Assembly: GCF_026191355.1 (NCBI RefSeq)
Contig: NZ_JAPHOQ010000004.1
Coordinates: 124,001-188,000, forward strand
Length of the DNA stretch: 64,000 nucleotides
Direction of reading: 5' to 3'
DNA from: Legionella sheltonii
GTDB taxonomy: Bacteria > Pseudomonadota > Gammaproteobacteria > Legionellales > Legionellaceae
Part shown: in pieces, positions 1 to 6,661 of the stretch
Numbering within the stretch: the stretch's first letter is position 1
Layout of the letters: the number at the start of each line of letters is the position of its first letter
Made by a program: the position numbers and the translations under genes
The notes under the pieces: generated by a model
Told to the model about the DNA's origin: nothing
Databases searched by the model: none
Seen by the model: only the letters and a program-made list of their open reading frames with translations

Positions 1-205
1 GTTCTATTGTTTGTTGCATTGCTTTTTCCACCGATTCATCACTAGTTACATCACAAGTGATAAATAAATCAGCTTCGCTTTGGGCATCTTCCTGTTTATC
101 CCATGCTACAACTCGCATTCCACGCTTCTGTAAGTAGTGAACAGATGCTTTACCCATACCGGATGCACCACCGGTAATTAATGCGATTTGATTTTTAAAA
201 TTCAC
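1..205 (-). CDS. Short-chain dehydrogenase/reductase, N-terminal part (runs off window)
   Basis: Only the first 68 codons are in the window; the 3' end lies to the left of base 1. The N-terminus shows the Rossmann glycine motif TGGASGMG at about residues 11-18, followed by an acidic stretch and CDVTSDESV, typical of classical SDR oxidoreductases using NAD(P). I chose the GTG at 205-203 because GGAGAG lies five bases upstream. The ATG at 218 is in another frame and stops after seven codons. The sequence resembles 3-hydroxyacyl-CoA dehydrogenase-type SDRs, but the catalytic Tyr-Lys region is not visible, so the substrate cannot be named. Confidence 0.85.
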   Translation of the reverse strand, partial: MNFKNQIALITGGASGMGKASVHYLQKRGMRVVAWDKQEDAQSEADLFITCDVTSDESVEKAMQQTIE

Positions 206-360
206 TATTACTCTCCATGATTTGTAGTCTGTTTGAAGCGCAACGCCTCTCCGTTATCCCGAGGATAGCCAGGAACCTCCACCCTGCAGCACCGTATTAC
301 AGAGGAAAGCTAGGCTACGCTCGAATGTCGAGGAGCCGCTACGAGATACCCAGATTATTA

Positions 361-903
361 CTAAAAAAATTCCTTACTCAGTTGTTTGAACTCAGGAGTA
401 CCGGCCTTTTTTAACCATTCAAAAAATACCATTTCGGAGGTAATTAAATGTACCCCTTCGATTTTCATTCGTTTCAATCCGTATTTCATATTTTGCTCAC
501 CACGACAGCTCACAGCATCAACAACAACAAAAACTTCAAATCCTGCTTCTCGCATTTCTAATGCAGTTTGTAACACACAAACGTGAGTCTCAATACCAAT
601 AAGGATTAATTGTTTTTTATGCAACTGCTTGAGTCGTTCAACATAGGTGGGTTCACCCATACAGGAAAAAGATACTTTATCAACACATTCTTGCGGATTA
701 AAATACTTTTGAAATTGTTCTAAAGTGGCACCAAGACCTTGTGGATATTGTTCGCTTACTAAAATTGGAACACTCATGCGTTGAGCCAACTTTAAAAGCC
801 ATTCACATCTTGCGATAAATACTTCATTATTTAATACAGCTGGTGTTAATTTTTCTTGTACATCAACTAACAGTAAGAGTGAATCCTCTTTATTAAGTAA
901 CAT
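361..903 (-). CDS. Isochorismatase-family cysteine hydrolase
   Basis: A 180-residue alpha/beta hydrolase of the isochorismatase-like superfamily, the expected length for a single-domain member. The visible catalytic triad is D14 (in LLVDVQ), K76 (in VDKVSFSC) and C109 (in THVCVLQTA). This arrangement is used by nicotinamidases, YcaC-type proteins and related amidohydrolases. The ATG at 903 is preceded by GAGGAG seven bases upstream, a strong ribosome binding site. It closely resembles the uncharacterised YcaC/ISOC1-type hydrolases, so the physiological substrate is unknown. It is cytoplasmic, with no signal peptide, and appears monocistronic. Confidence 0.9.
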   Translation of the reverse strand: MLLNKEDSLLLLVDVQEKLTPAVLNNEVFIARCEWLLKLAQRMSVPILVSEQYPQGLGATLEQFQKYFNPQECVDKVSFSCMGEPTYVERLKQLHKKQLILIGIETHVCVLQTALEMREAGFEVFVVVDAVSCRGEQNMKYGLKRMKIEGVHLITSEMVFFEWLKKAGTPEFKQLSKEFF

Positions 904-1075
904 CCTTATTCTCCTCAGCAGATAAATTCTAGTATCTTAATCAAGACAGTAGAATTTTAAACAAACCCCATTTGCGATCTTTAAATTTAAATTCTTATAA
1001 AAACTTATAGCCTGGATTAGTGAAGGTACAACCCAGACCATAAGCAGATTAGTAGAGAAGATTTTCTGTTAAATC

Positions 1076-2152
1076 CTAAACACCAGCAATATCTATGGTT
1101 CTCATTTTTACATCCATTTGTTTGCTACCGCGTTGGATGGAAACGGTTACTTGCTCCCCTACTTTTATTTCAGTAAGCATATTATACAAAACATCATAGT
1201 TAGGCACTGCATGTCCATTAAGTGCTACAATAATATCACCTAATACAATACGACCCCAAGCATCTCTGTGAGTCGCTCGTAAATGTGCTTTAGCTGCGGG
1301 AGTATTCGGTATAATGTCAGCGATTAATATTCCTTTACGTATACCTAATTGACGGGCAATACTGGGCGGAACACTTTGAATTCCGATACCAGACAACACT
1401 ACTCGACCATTTTTAATAATTTGAGTCACAATTCGATCAATATCCTCAGCAGGTACAGCAAAACCAATTCCAGCAGACGTGCCTGAATGAGAAAAGATCA
1501 TTGTATTCATCCCAATTAACTGCCCAGCACTATTCAATAATGGGCCACCTGAGTTACCTGGATTGATTGGTGTATCTGTTTGGATCATATTGCGAATTGT
1601 TACTCCGCCAATCCCAGGAACTTTTCTACCCAAAGCAGAAATCACTCCTTTAGATAGACTGTGATCAAGGCCAAAAGGATTGCCGATTGCAATCGCTTTT
1701 TGTCCGACCATGAGATCATTAAGACGTACGACTTCAAATGGCCTAAACTCTTTGAGTAAAGCCAAAGCCTGTGGTGATTCGATCTTGAGTACTGCAATAT
1801 CTTTACGAGGCTCTGATCCAACTACCTTTGCAGGTACCGTCAATTTGCCCAACGAAATAGCCAGCTTGTCAGCTCCTTTGATCACGTGATAATTAGTCAC
1901 TATGTAGCCATTATTATTCCAGACTATCCCTGATCCAGCCCCATCTGGTACTTGCATTTTACGTGCAGCAGCTCTATTTGTAACTGTTGCTAATCTGTGA
2001 ACATACACCACTTTAGGTGACGCTTCTTGAAAAACTTTCACTGTATTTTGTTCATCAGGAAGAAGAGAGTTCACATCAGCACTATGTCCTGGCAAAGCCA
2101 GAAGACAACATAGCATAAAAGTACTAAACCATAAAAAACGATGTCTTGCCAT
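1076..2152 (-). CDS. HtrA/Deg-family periplasmic serine protease, one PDZ domain
   Basis: A trypsin-like S1C protease of 358 residues. An N-terminal hydrophobic segment (residues 6-20, with cleavage near GHSA) should send it to the periplasm. The catalytic triad is intact: H89 (TNYHVIKG), D118 (RKDIAVLKI) and S201 (PGNSGGPLLN). One C-terminal PDZ domain spans about residues 255-350, so its domain count matches DegS rather than the two-PDZ DegP/DegQ. The role inferred is envelope protein quality control or stress sensing. The ATG start has GGAG about nine bases upstream. No rseA/rseB-type neighbours are present, so a DegS-like function in sigma-E signalling is not supported by context. Confidence 0.9.
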   Translation of the reverse strand: MARHRFLWFSTFMLCCLLALPGHSADVNSLLPDEQNTVKVFQEASPKVVYVHRLATVTNRAAARKMQVPDGAGSGIVWNNNGYIVTNYHVIKGADKLAISLGKLTVPAKVVGSEPRKDIAVLKIESPQALALLKEFRPFEVVRLNDLMVGQKAIAIGNPFGLDHSLSKGVISALGRKVPGIGGVTIRNMIQTDTPINPGNSGGPLLNSAGQLIGMNTMIFSHSGTSAGIGFAVPAEDIDRIVTQIIKNGRVVLSGIGIQSVPPSIARQLGIRKGILIADIIPNTPAAKAHLRATHRDAWGRIVLGDIIVALNGHAVPNYDVLYNMLTEIKVGEQVTVSIQRGSKQMDVKMRTIDIAGV

Positions 2153-2259
2153 TCAATATATCTCCACCAATTAACTCCAAATCTTGCATTCTCCTAAATG
2201 CAAGTGAATTGTAATATATACCAACAAAAATGTCACTAAATGACTTAGGAGAATAATTT

Positions 2260-3180
2260 TCACGCAAATGTCATTGAACGAGCTTTTGCTGAATCTTTCT
2301 CTTCTTCCTCATCCTGGACGGTATCAGGTGGTTGATTTTGGTGGACGTCAGTCTGTTTCTGTTGTTTCTCCTCTTTATGCGTTACATTCTCTTTTTTCTC
2401 AGGTGCTGCATCATTTATGTCACGTTGGGTTTTATCGACCTCAGCACGTGCAATATGTTCTACTCGTGTTTGAACTAGCGAAATCCCAGGTGCGACTGAT
2501 ACCCCAAAATATTGCATCAGAAATTGTATTGGGATCATAAACATATCTTTAAACGTCATTGTTGATGCCTCCATGCTTTTGACTGCTACAATTTCCGTAT
2601 CATCAATATGACGCAGATAGACTTTTTCTAACAAAGCAGAATGCTGTTTGTAAACGTTATCCAAACTGGCGTTTCGTGTCTTTTCCTGATTCAAGAGATA
2701 TCTTTGAAAATCAGTATGAGCATCCCATAAAGAAGCTCTTCTTTCTTGTAATTGCTTGAGCTCGCTCTCATAAAAAGCGATTTTATGATCGATTTCTTCT
2801 CTTAATCGATCACAAGCGCCTTTACGATCGGCGGAGATTTCTCCACTGACTATTGAGCCAGACTCTTTCACAATAGTCTGGGCGTAACGTTCAATCAACT
2901 CAGTTTTTTTACGTAAAATCTCATCGATTTGCGTATCAATGTACCTAATCGCTTCTTTATTTACTCCAAGAATTTGATAGTGAGAGTCAAAACGTTTCTC
3001 ATTTTGCATTTGCTCCCGCATCTGCTCCAGTTCTTTGACCTCTTGAGACAATGCTCTCATTTGTGCGTCATCATTTAATTGTTTGTCTCGGCTTAACAAG
3101 ATTTGTCGGATAAATGCAGCCAAAACCACAACAGTTCCTAATACGGCTGCACAGATAAGCGCTATACTGACAGGCTCCAT
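2260..3180 (-). CDS. Membrane-anchored coiled-coil protein of unknown function, candidate Dot/Icm substrate
   Basis: I do not recognise this 306-residue protein. It has one N-terminal transmembrane segment (about residues 5-27), a charged region with heptad-like spacing (about 38-170) that suggests coiled coils, a short hydrophobic patch near MFMIPIQFLMQYFGV, and a Gln/Lys/Glu-rich tail. The last 20 residues carry an acidic block (DEEEEKD) followed by SAKARSMTFA, similar to the E-block described for Dot/Icm signals. The ATG at 3180 is used because AAGGAG lies six bases upstream. The longer TTG start at 3186 would abut that site. It lies 15 bases downstream of the preceding gene on the same strand, probably one transcript. 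Confidence 0.8.
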   Translation of the reverse strand: MEPVSIALICAAVLGTVVVLAAFIRQILLSRDKQLNDDAQMRALSQEVKELEQMREQMQNEKRFDSHYQILGVNKEAIRYIDTQIDEILRKKTELIERYAQTIVKESGSIVSGEISADRKGACDRLREEIDHKIAFYESELKQLQERRASLWDAHTDFQRYLLNQEKTRNASLDNVYKQHSALLEKVYLRHIDDTEIVAVKSMEASTMTFKDMFMIPIQFLMQYFGVSVAPGISLVQTRVEHIARAEVDKTQRDINDAAPEKKENVTHKEEKQQKQTDVHQNQPPDTVQDEEEEKDSAKARSMTFA

Positions 3181-3195
3181 AGTCAACTCCTTGAA

Positions 3196-3849
3196 TTAAG
3201 ACAAATGAATCAATTGAGTATGTATTTCAATAGCAAAATAGTGACTAAAGTCTTGAAAAGAGTCGATTGATGGCCATTGCTCAGGTTGACTCGACATTCG
3301 ACTCATAGCTGCTGAAAAAATTGAAATATAATGTTCTTTGATAAAAGGTTTTATTTCAGTCAAGTTAGAAAAATTCTTAACCAGGGCAGTGGCATTTTCT
3401 TCCAGATGAGATAATTCAACTTTTTCAATGACATCTACCAAATCATCCTGGCCCTCTAAGCTTTCTTTAATCCAATTAAGTAACGCCATACGAGGTTTAA
3501 TCAGCAGTAATTGATGACTTTTTTCTATGGAAGGTTCCATTAACAGAATATGATTATGTAATTCAAATTTAAAACAACAAAGAAAATCAAGAAAATTGGT
3601 TTCTATTGCATGACGCGCTTTGTCACCTAACCAGCGACTAATTTCATGGTGAAACATTTTTGAAAAATATTTTTCTATTTCATTTAAAGTAGCATCATCT
3701 GAATTTTGTTTTTGCAGGACATAAGCTGTATTATCAATTTGCAATAATCGAAGATCCGGTAATTTAGTCTCAGGCAATTGTGAGGTAAGAAATGATAAAA
3801 AAACAGCCGTAGGTTTTAATACTGCTATTTCGTGTTGGCTATGGCGCAT
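3196..3849 (-). CDS. Conserved hypothetical protein
   Basis: A 217-residue soluble-looking protein with no signal peptide, no transmembrane segment and no motif that I recognise. It is rich in Leu, His and acidic residues and looks mostly alpha-helical in the second half. A longer frame reaches 3903, but the ATG at 3849 has AAGGAG six bases upstream, so I use that start. The stop is 15 bases before the coiled-coil membrane protein gene, suggesting a two-gene operon of Legionella-type unknowns. The IS element begins about 280 bases upstream of its start. Confidence 0.75.
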   Translation of the reverse strand: MRHSQHEIAVLKPTAVFLSFLTSQLPETKLPDLRLLQIDNTAYVLQKQNSDDATLNEIEKYFSKMFHHEISRWLGDKARHAIETNFLDFLCCFKFELHNHILLMEPSIEKSHQLLLIKPRMALLNWIKESLEGQDDLVDVIEKVELSHLEENATALVKNFSNLTEIKPFIKEHYISIFSAAMSRMSSQPEQWPSIDSFQDFSHYFAIEIHTQLIHLS

Positions 3850-4134
3850 ATCTCTCTCCTTGATTTTCCCTAAATCCCTCACCAACAGATTTACTGCGCT
3901 CACTGTAATGATTTAGTCTGTAAGCTTTTTAAGACTTTTATTCGAGTATTTTGACCTTTTCCAGAAAAATCTTTAAAAAACTCCCATCGTCAATGCATTA
4001 AGTGCATTCGCGACAATCTTTAGCAAATGATTCAGCTTGATTTTTACTCATCCTGAGTACAACAGGCCCCTATTAACGATAGACTATATATCGACACTTA
4101 GCGAATCGATTTTAATTTTTTTATTATAAACTAG

Positions 4135-4190
4135 GGCGTGTTGACAATTTATCCCCACCGGCTACGTGCCGCGACGTGTTCGCGGCATCC
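4135..4190 (+). repeat. IS left terminal inverted repeat with embedded hairpin
   Basis: This pairs with 5417-5472 over about 54 bases with a few mismatches. The inner part, 4168-4186 or so, reads GCCGCGACGTGTTCGCGGC, itself a seven-base stem with a five-base loop. Each IS end therefore carries a hairpin in addition to the terminal repeat. Confidence 0.85.
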
Positions 4191-4300
4191 AGGAAATGGT
4201 CAAGTTAAAGATGGACTTAATTCATTGCTCTAATCGATTGATGAATAAGAGCAAACTCATAATTTATCGATTTCAATATCAAGTATAAAACGAGTTTGCA

Positions 4301-5050
4301 ATGGCTAGACTGATGCTCCGTGATGAGCTATGGTCTAAGCTAAAGGAGATAATGCTACAACATCAGATATATGACAAACCTAATCTTCGTATGATGGTTG
4401 AGGCAATGTTATATCGCATGCGTGTAGGCTGCCCTTGGCGAGACCTACCTAAAGAGTTTGGATTTTGGAATTCTGCCTATCAACAATTCAATCGTTGGTC
4501 CTCAAAGAACAAGTTGATGATGATTTTCAAAGCGCTCATACAACATCCTGATCTTGAATCGGAATTTATTGATGGCAGTATCGTTCGTGCCCATCAACAT
4601 AGCTCAGGCGCCATAGGAAAGAAACATCAAGCAATAGGGAAATCCGTTGGTGGTAATACAACAAAAATTCATAGGGCAGTTGATGCTTGCCGCCTTCCGA
4701 TTGAATTTCAATTGACTGGCGGAGAGGTACATGATGCTAAAGCAGCTTCAGGTCTCATTGAAACACTCCCTAAAGCTGATTACACCATTGCAGACAAAGG
4801 ATATGATAGCGAGGAAATTCGAGATCAGATTAGGCAAAAATCATCTACTCCAATGATTCCTCGGAAGACGAACTCTAAAACTGGGAATGCTGATATTGAT
4901 TGGGGTCTATACAAATATCGTCATCTAGTTGAAAACGTATTTGCGCGACTTAAACATTTTCGAGCTATTGCCACAAGAGATGATAAATTGAAGAGAAATG
5001 ATGCGTCAATGCTCGCAATGGCTTGTTCCTATATTTGGCTACCAATGTAA
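4301..5050 (+). CDS. IS5-family DDE transposase
   Basis: A 249-residue transposase in one uninterrupted frame; many IS427-group relatives need a frameshift between two frames. An N-terminal helix-turn-helix-like region (residues 1-70, with GCPWRDLPKEFG) is followed by a catalytic DDE domain: D91 (EFIDGSIV), D165 (TIADKGYDS) and E211 (HLVENVFARLKHFRAIATR), with the conserved Y-(2)-R-(3)-E-(6)-K spacing. It moves the element by cutting and joining at the inverted repeats. The ATG start lies about 165 bases inside the left end. All catalytic residues are present, so it is probably active. Confidence 0.93.
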   Translation: MARLMLRDELWSKLKEIMLQHQIYDKPNLRMMVEAMLYRMRVGCPWRDLPKEFGFWNSAYQQFNRWSSKNKLMMIFKALIQHPDLESEFIDGSIVRAHQHSSGAIGKKHQAIGKSVGGNTTKIHRAVDACRLPIEFQLTGGEVHDAKAASGLIETLPKADYTIADKGYDSEEIRDQIRQKSSTPMIPRKTNSKTGNADIDWGLYKYRHLVENVFARLKHFRAIATRDDKLKRNDASMLAMACSYIWLPM

Positions 5051-5137
5051 TCCGTGAAATTTAGGTGATATCATCGCATTGAGTCCAACACTCTGATCAA
5101 AACAAGGAAGCCAAATGAAGTCATTTATGTCTATATT

Positions 5138-5404
5138 ATGGCAAGCAAGCGAAATGGTACACTATACGCTGGTTCAACATCCGATTTAATTAAACGAGTC
5201 TGGGAACATAAAAACAGCCTGATTCCGGGATTTACAGCTAAGTACAATGTACATATATTGGTTTATTATGAGGTTCATGAAACCTGTATAGAAGCTGCTC
5301 GACGTGAGAAGCGATTCAAAAATTGGCCCAGGCAGTGGAAGTTACATTTGATTGAGAACCTAAATACAGAATGGCATCATCTTTATGAAGAAATTTGCCA
5401 CTGA
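5138..5404 (+). CDS. GIY-YIG nuclease-family protein, passenger inside the IS, start probably frameshifted
   Basis: An 88-residue single-domain GIY-YIG (UPF0213/YhbQ-like) protein. LYAGSTSDLIKRVWEHK supplies the second Tyr and the catalytic Arg, and EAARREKRFK supplies the metal-binding Glu. From this ATG the first strand is cut off: the upstream in-frame codons 5120-5137 encode VIYVYI, which is the missing GIY-type strand. A well-placed start (AAGGAAG, then ATG at 5115) is out of frame by one base with the rest, so a one-base deletion around 5118-5120 probably broke the original start. It lies between the transposase and the right inverted repeat. It may be expressed from the internal ATG as a truncated protein, or be dying. 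Confidence 0.75.
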   Translation: MASKRNGTLYAGSTSDLIKRVWEHKNSLIPGFTAKYNVHILVYYEVHETCIEAARREKRFKNWPRQWKLHLIENLNTEWHHLYEEICH

Positions 5405-5416
5405 TTAAGATCGGCT

Positions 5417-5472
5417 GGTTGCCGCGAACACGTCGCGGCACGTAGGCGGTGGGGATGAATTGTCAACACGTC
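5417..5472 (-). repeat. IS right terminal inverted repeat with embedded hairpin
   Basis: The reverse complement matches the left end at 4135-4190 apart from scattered single-base differences. GCCGCGAACACGTCGCGGC at 5421-5439 forms the same seven-base stem as in the left end. The flanking CTAG at 5473-5476 matches the one at 4131-4134. Confidence 0.85.
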
Positions 5473-5562
5473 CTAGAGTCATTAATTATTAACTTCGCTC
5501 ATTGACCTCAGCCATTACTTTTTTTACAGTACGCCAACTATAAAGTATCAAAGAATCACAGC

Positions 5563-6648
5563 GTGGATAAGCAAAACTTATACAAACAATTTAGTCAACC
5601 ATTATTGCACTGGTTTGCCCTTAATGGACGTCAAAACCTGCCTTGGCAACTCCCTCGGACGCCCTACAGAGTTTGGATTTCTGAAATTATGCTGCAGCAA
5701 ACTCAAGTACGAACAGTTATTCCTTATTTCGAACGTTTTATGCAACGATTTCCCAACCTTAGTGACTTGGCTCGAGCAGATGAAGATGAAGTACTTTCTT
5801 TATGGTCAGGACTTGGTTATTACAGTCGTGCCAGAAATCTTCATCAGACGGCAAAAATAGTGATGCAACAACATAATGGCGTTGTTCCTGATGATTATCA
5901 GTTATTAAAAGAACTCCCTGGAATCGGTCCATCTACTGCAGCAGCCATCTTATCACAAGCTTTTAATCAACCCGTTGCTATTCTTGATGGTAATGTAAAA
6001 CGAGTTTTAACTCGTTTTTTCATGATCAAAGGTTACCCAGAACAAGCTCAAGTAAAAAAAACACTGTGGGATTTAGCGAACTCGTGCATGCCCAATGAAC
6101 ACTGTGCCAACTACACTCAAGCAATTATGGATTTAGGTGCATTATGTTGTACCTCTAAAAGTCCAAATTGCACTAATTGCCCCTTACAAAATAGTTGCCT
6201 GGCTTTTAAATTTAAGGAACAGCACTTATATCCCACGAAAAAAATAAAAAAACCCATACCCATTCAATGTCAACAATTTCTGGTTTTGTATAATGAGCAA
6301 GGACATATTTATTTGGAAAAAAGACCGCCTACCGGATTATGGGGAGGATTATGGTGTTTACCCTGTTTGGATGAAGACGATTGCCCTCTTGATTTCATTC
6401 GTCTGAACTATGACTTATCAGGAGAAACACCTCAACAGCTCATTACGTTTAAACACCGTTTTAGTCATTTTCATTTGGAAATCAATGCCCTCAGCATAAA
6501 AACCAAAATCCTGGGTAACAAATTGGCTGAACAACAAGGTCAATGGTTCGAAAAGGAACGAATAGACTCTCTAGGATTAGCACAACCTACCAGCAAAATA
6601 TTGTCTTATCACTACAACATGTTTATTCAAAGCTCACAATGGATATAA
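5563..6648 (+). CDS. mutY: A/G-specific adenine DNA glycosylase MutY
   Basis: MutY removes adenine mispaired with 8-oxoguanine in base excision repair. At 361 residues it is about the usual length. The catalytic helix-hairpin-helix-GPD domain covers residues 1-215: E41 (SEIMLQQTQ) and D142 (AILDGNVKRVLTR) are the catalytic acid and the conserved Asp. The 4Fe-4S cluster ligands C196, C203, C206 and C212 show the C-x6-C-x2-C-x5-C pattern. A NUDIX-like 8-oxoG recognition domain follows (about 230-355). The GTG start at 5563 is chosen because the N-terminus then aligns with other MutY proteins; no strong ribosome binding site is visible. The 843-residue IQ-motif gene starts 13 bases after its stop. 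Confidence 0.95.
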   Translation: MDKQNLYKQFSQPLLHWFALNGRQNLPWQLPRTPYRVWISEIMLQQTQVRTVIPYFERFMQRFPNLSDLARADEDEVLSLWSGLGYYSRARNLHQTAKIVMQQHNGVVPDDYQLLKELPGIGPSTAAAILSQAFNQPVAILDGNVKRVLTRFFMIKGYPEQAQVKKTLWDLANSCMPNEHCANYTQAIMDLGALCCTSKSPNCTNCPLQNSCLAFKFKEQHLYPTKKIKKPIPIQCQQFLVLYNEQGHIYLEKRPPTGLWGGLWCLPCLDEDDCPLDFIRLNYDLSGETPQQLITFKHRFSHFHLEINALSIKTKILGNKLAEQQGQWFEKERIDSLGLAQPTSKILSYHYNMFIQSSQWI

Positions 6649-6661
6649 TAGGGGCTTTTCG

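Larger units (their letters stand above)
4131..5476. mobile_element. IS5-like insertion sequence carrying a GIY-YIG passenger gene
   Basis: Two long imperfect inverted repeats of about 54 bases face each other: left from 4135, right ending at 5472. Both read G(G/A)CGTGTTGACAATT(T/C)ATCC inward and continue with CCACCG(G/C)CTACGTGCC. CTAG occurs immediately outside both ends (4131-4134 and 5473-5476), matching the YTAR four-base target duplication known for the IS5 group. Inside are a complete DDE transposase (4301-5050) and a GIY-YIG gene (5138-5404), both on the plus strand. The copy looks recent because the transposase is intact and the ends differ at few positions. It lies in an intergenic region and does not visibly break a gene. 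Confidence 0.88.

Noticed and set aside
217-414. 65-codon plus-strand frame
   Set aside because: It runs through a TCCCGAGGATAG-type repeat and the 3' end of the isochorismatase gene on the other strand; no motif.
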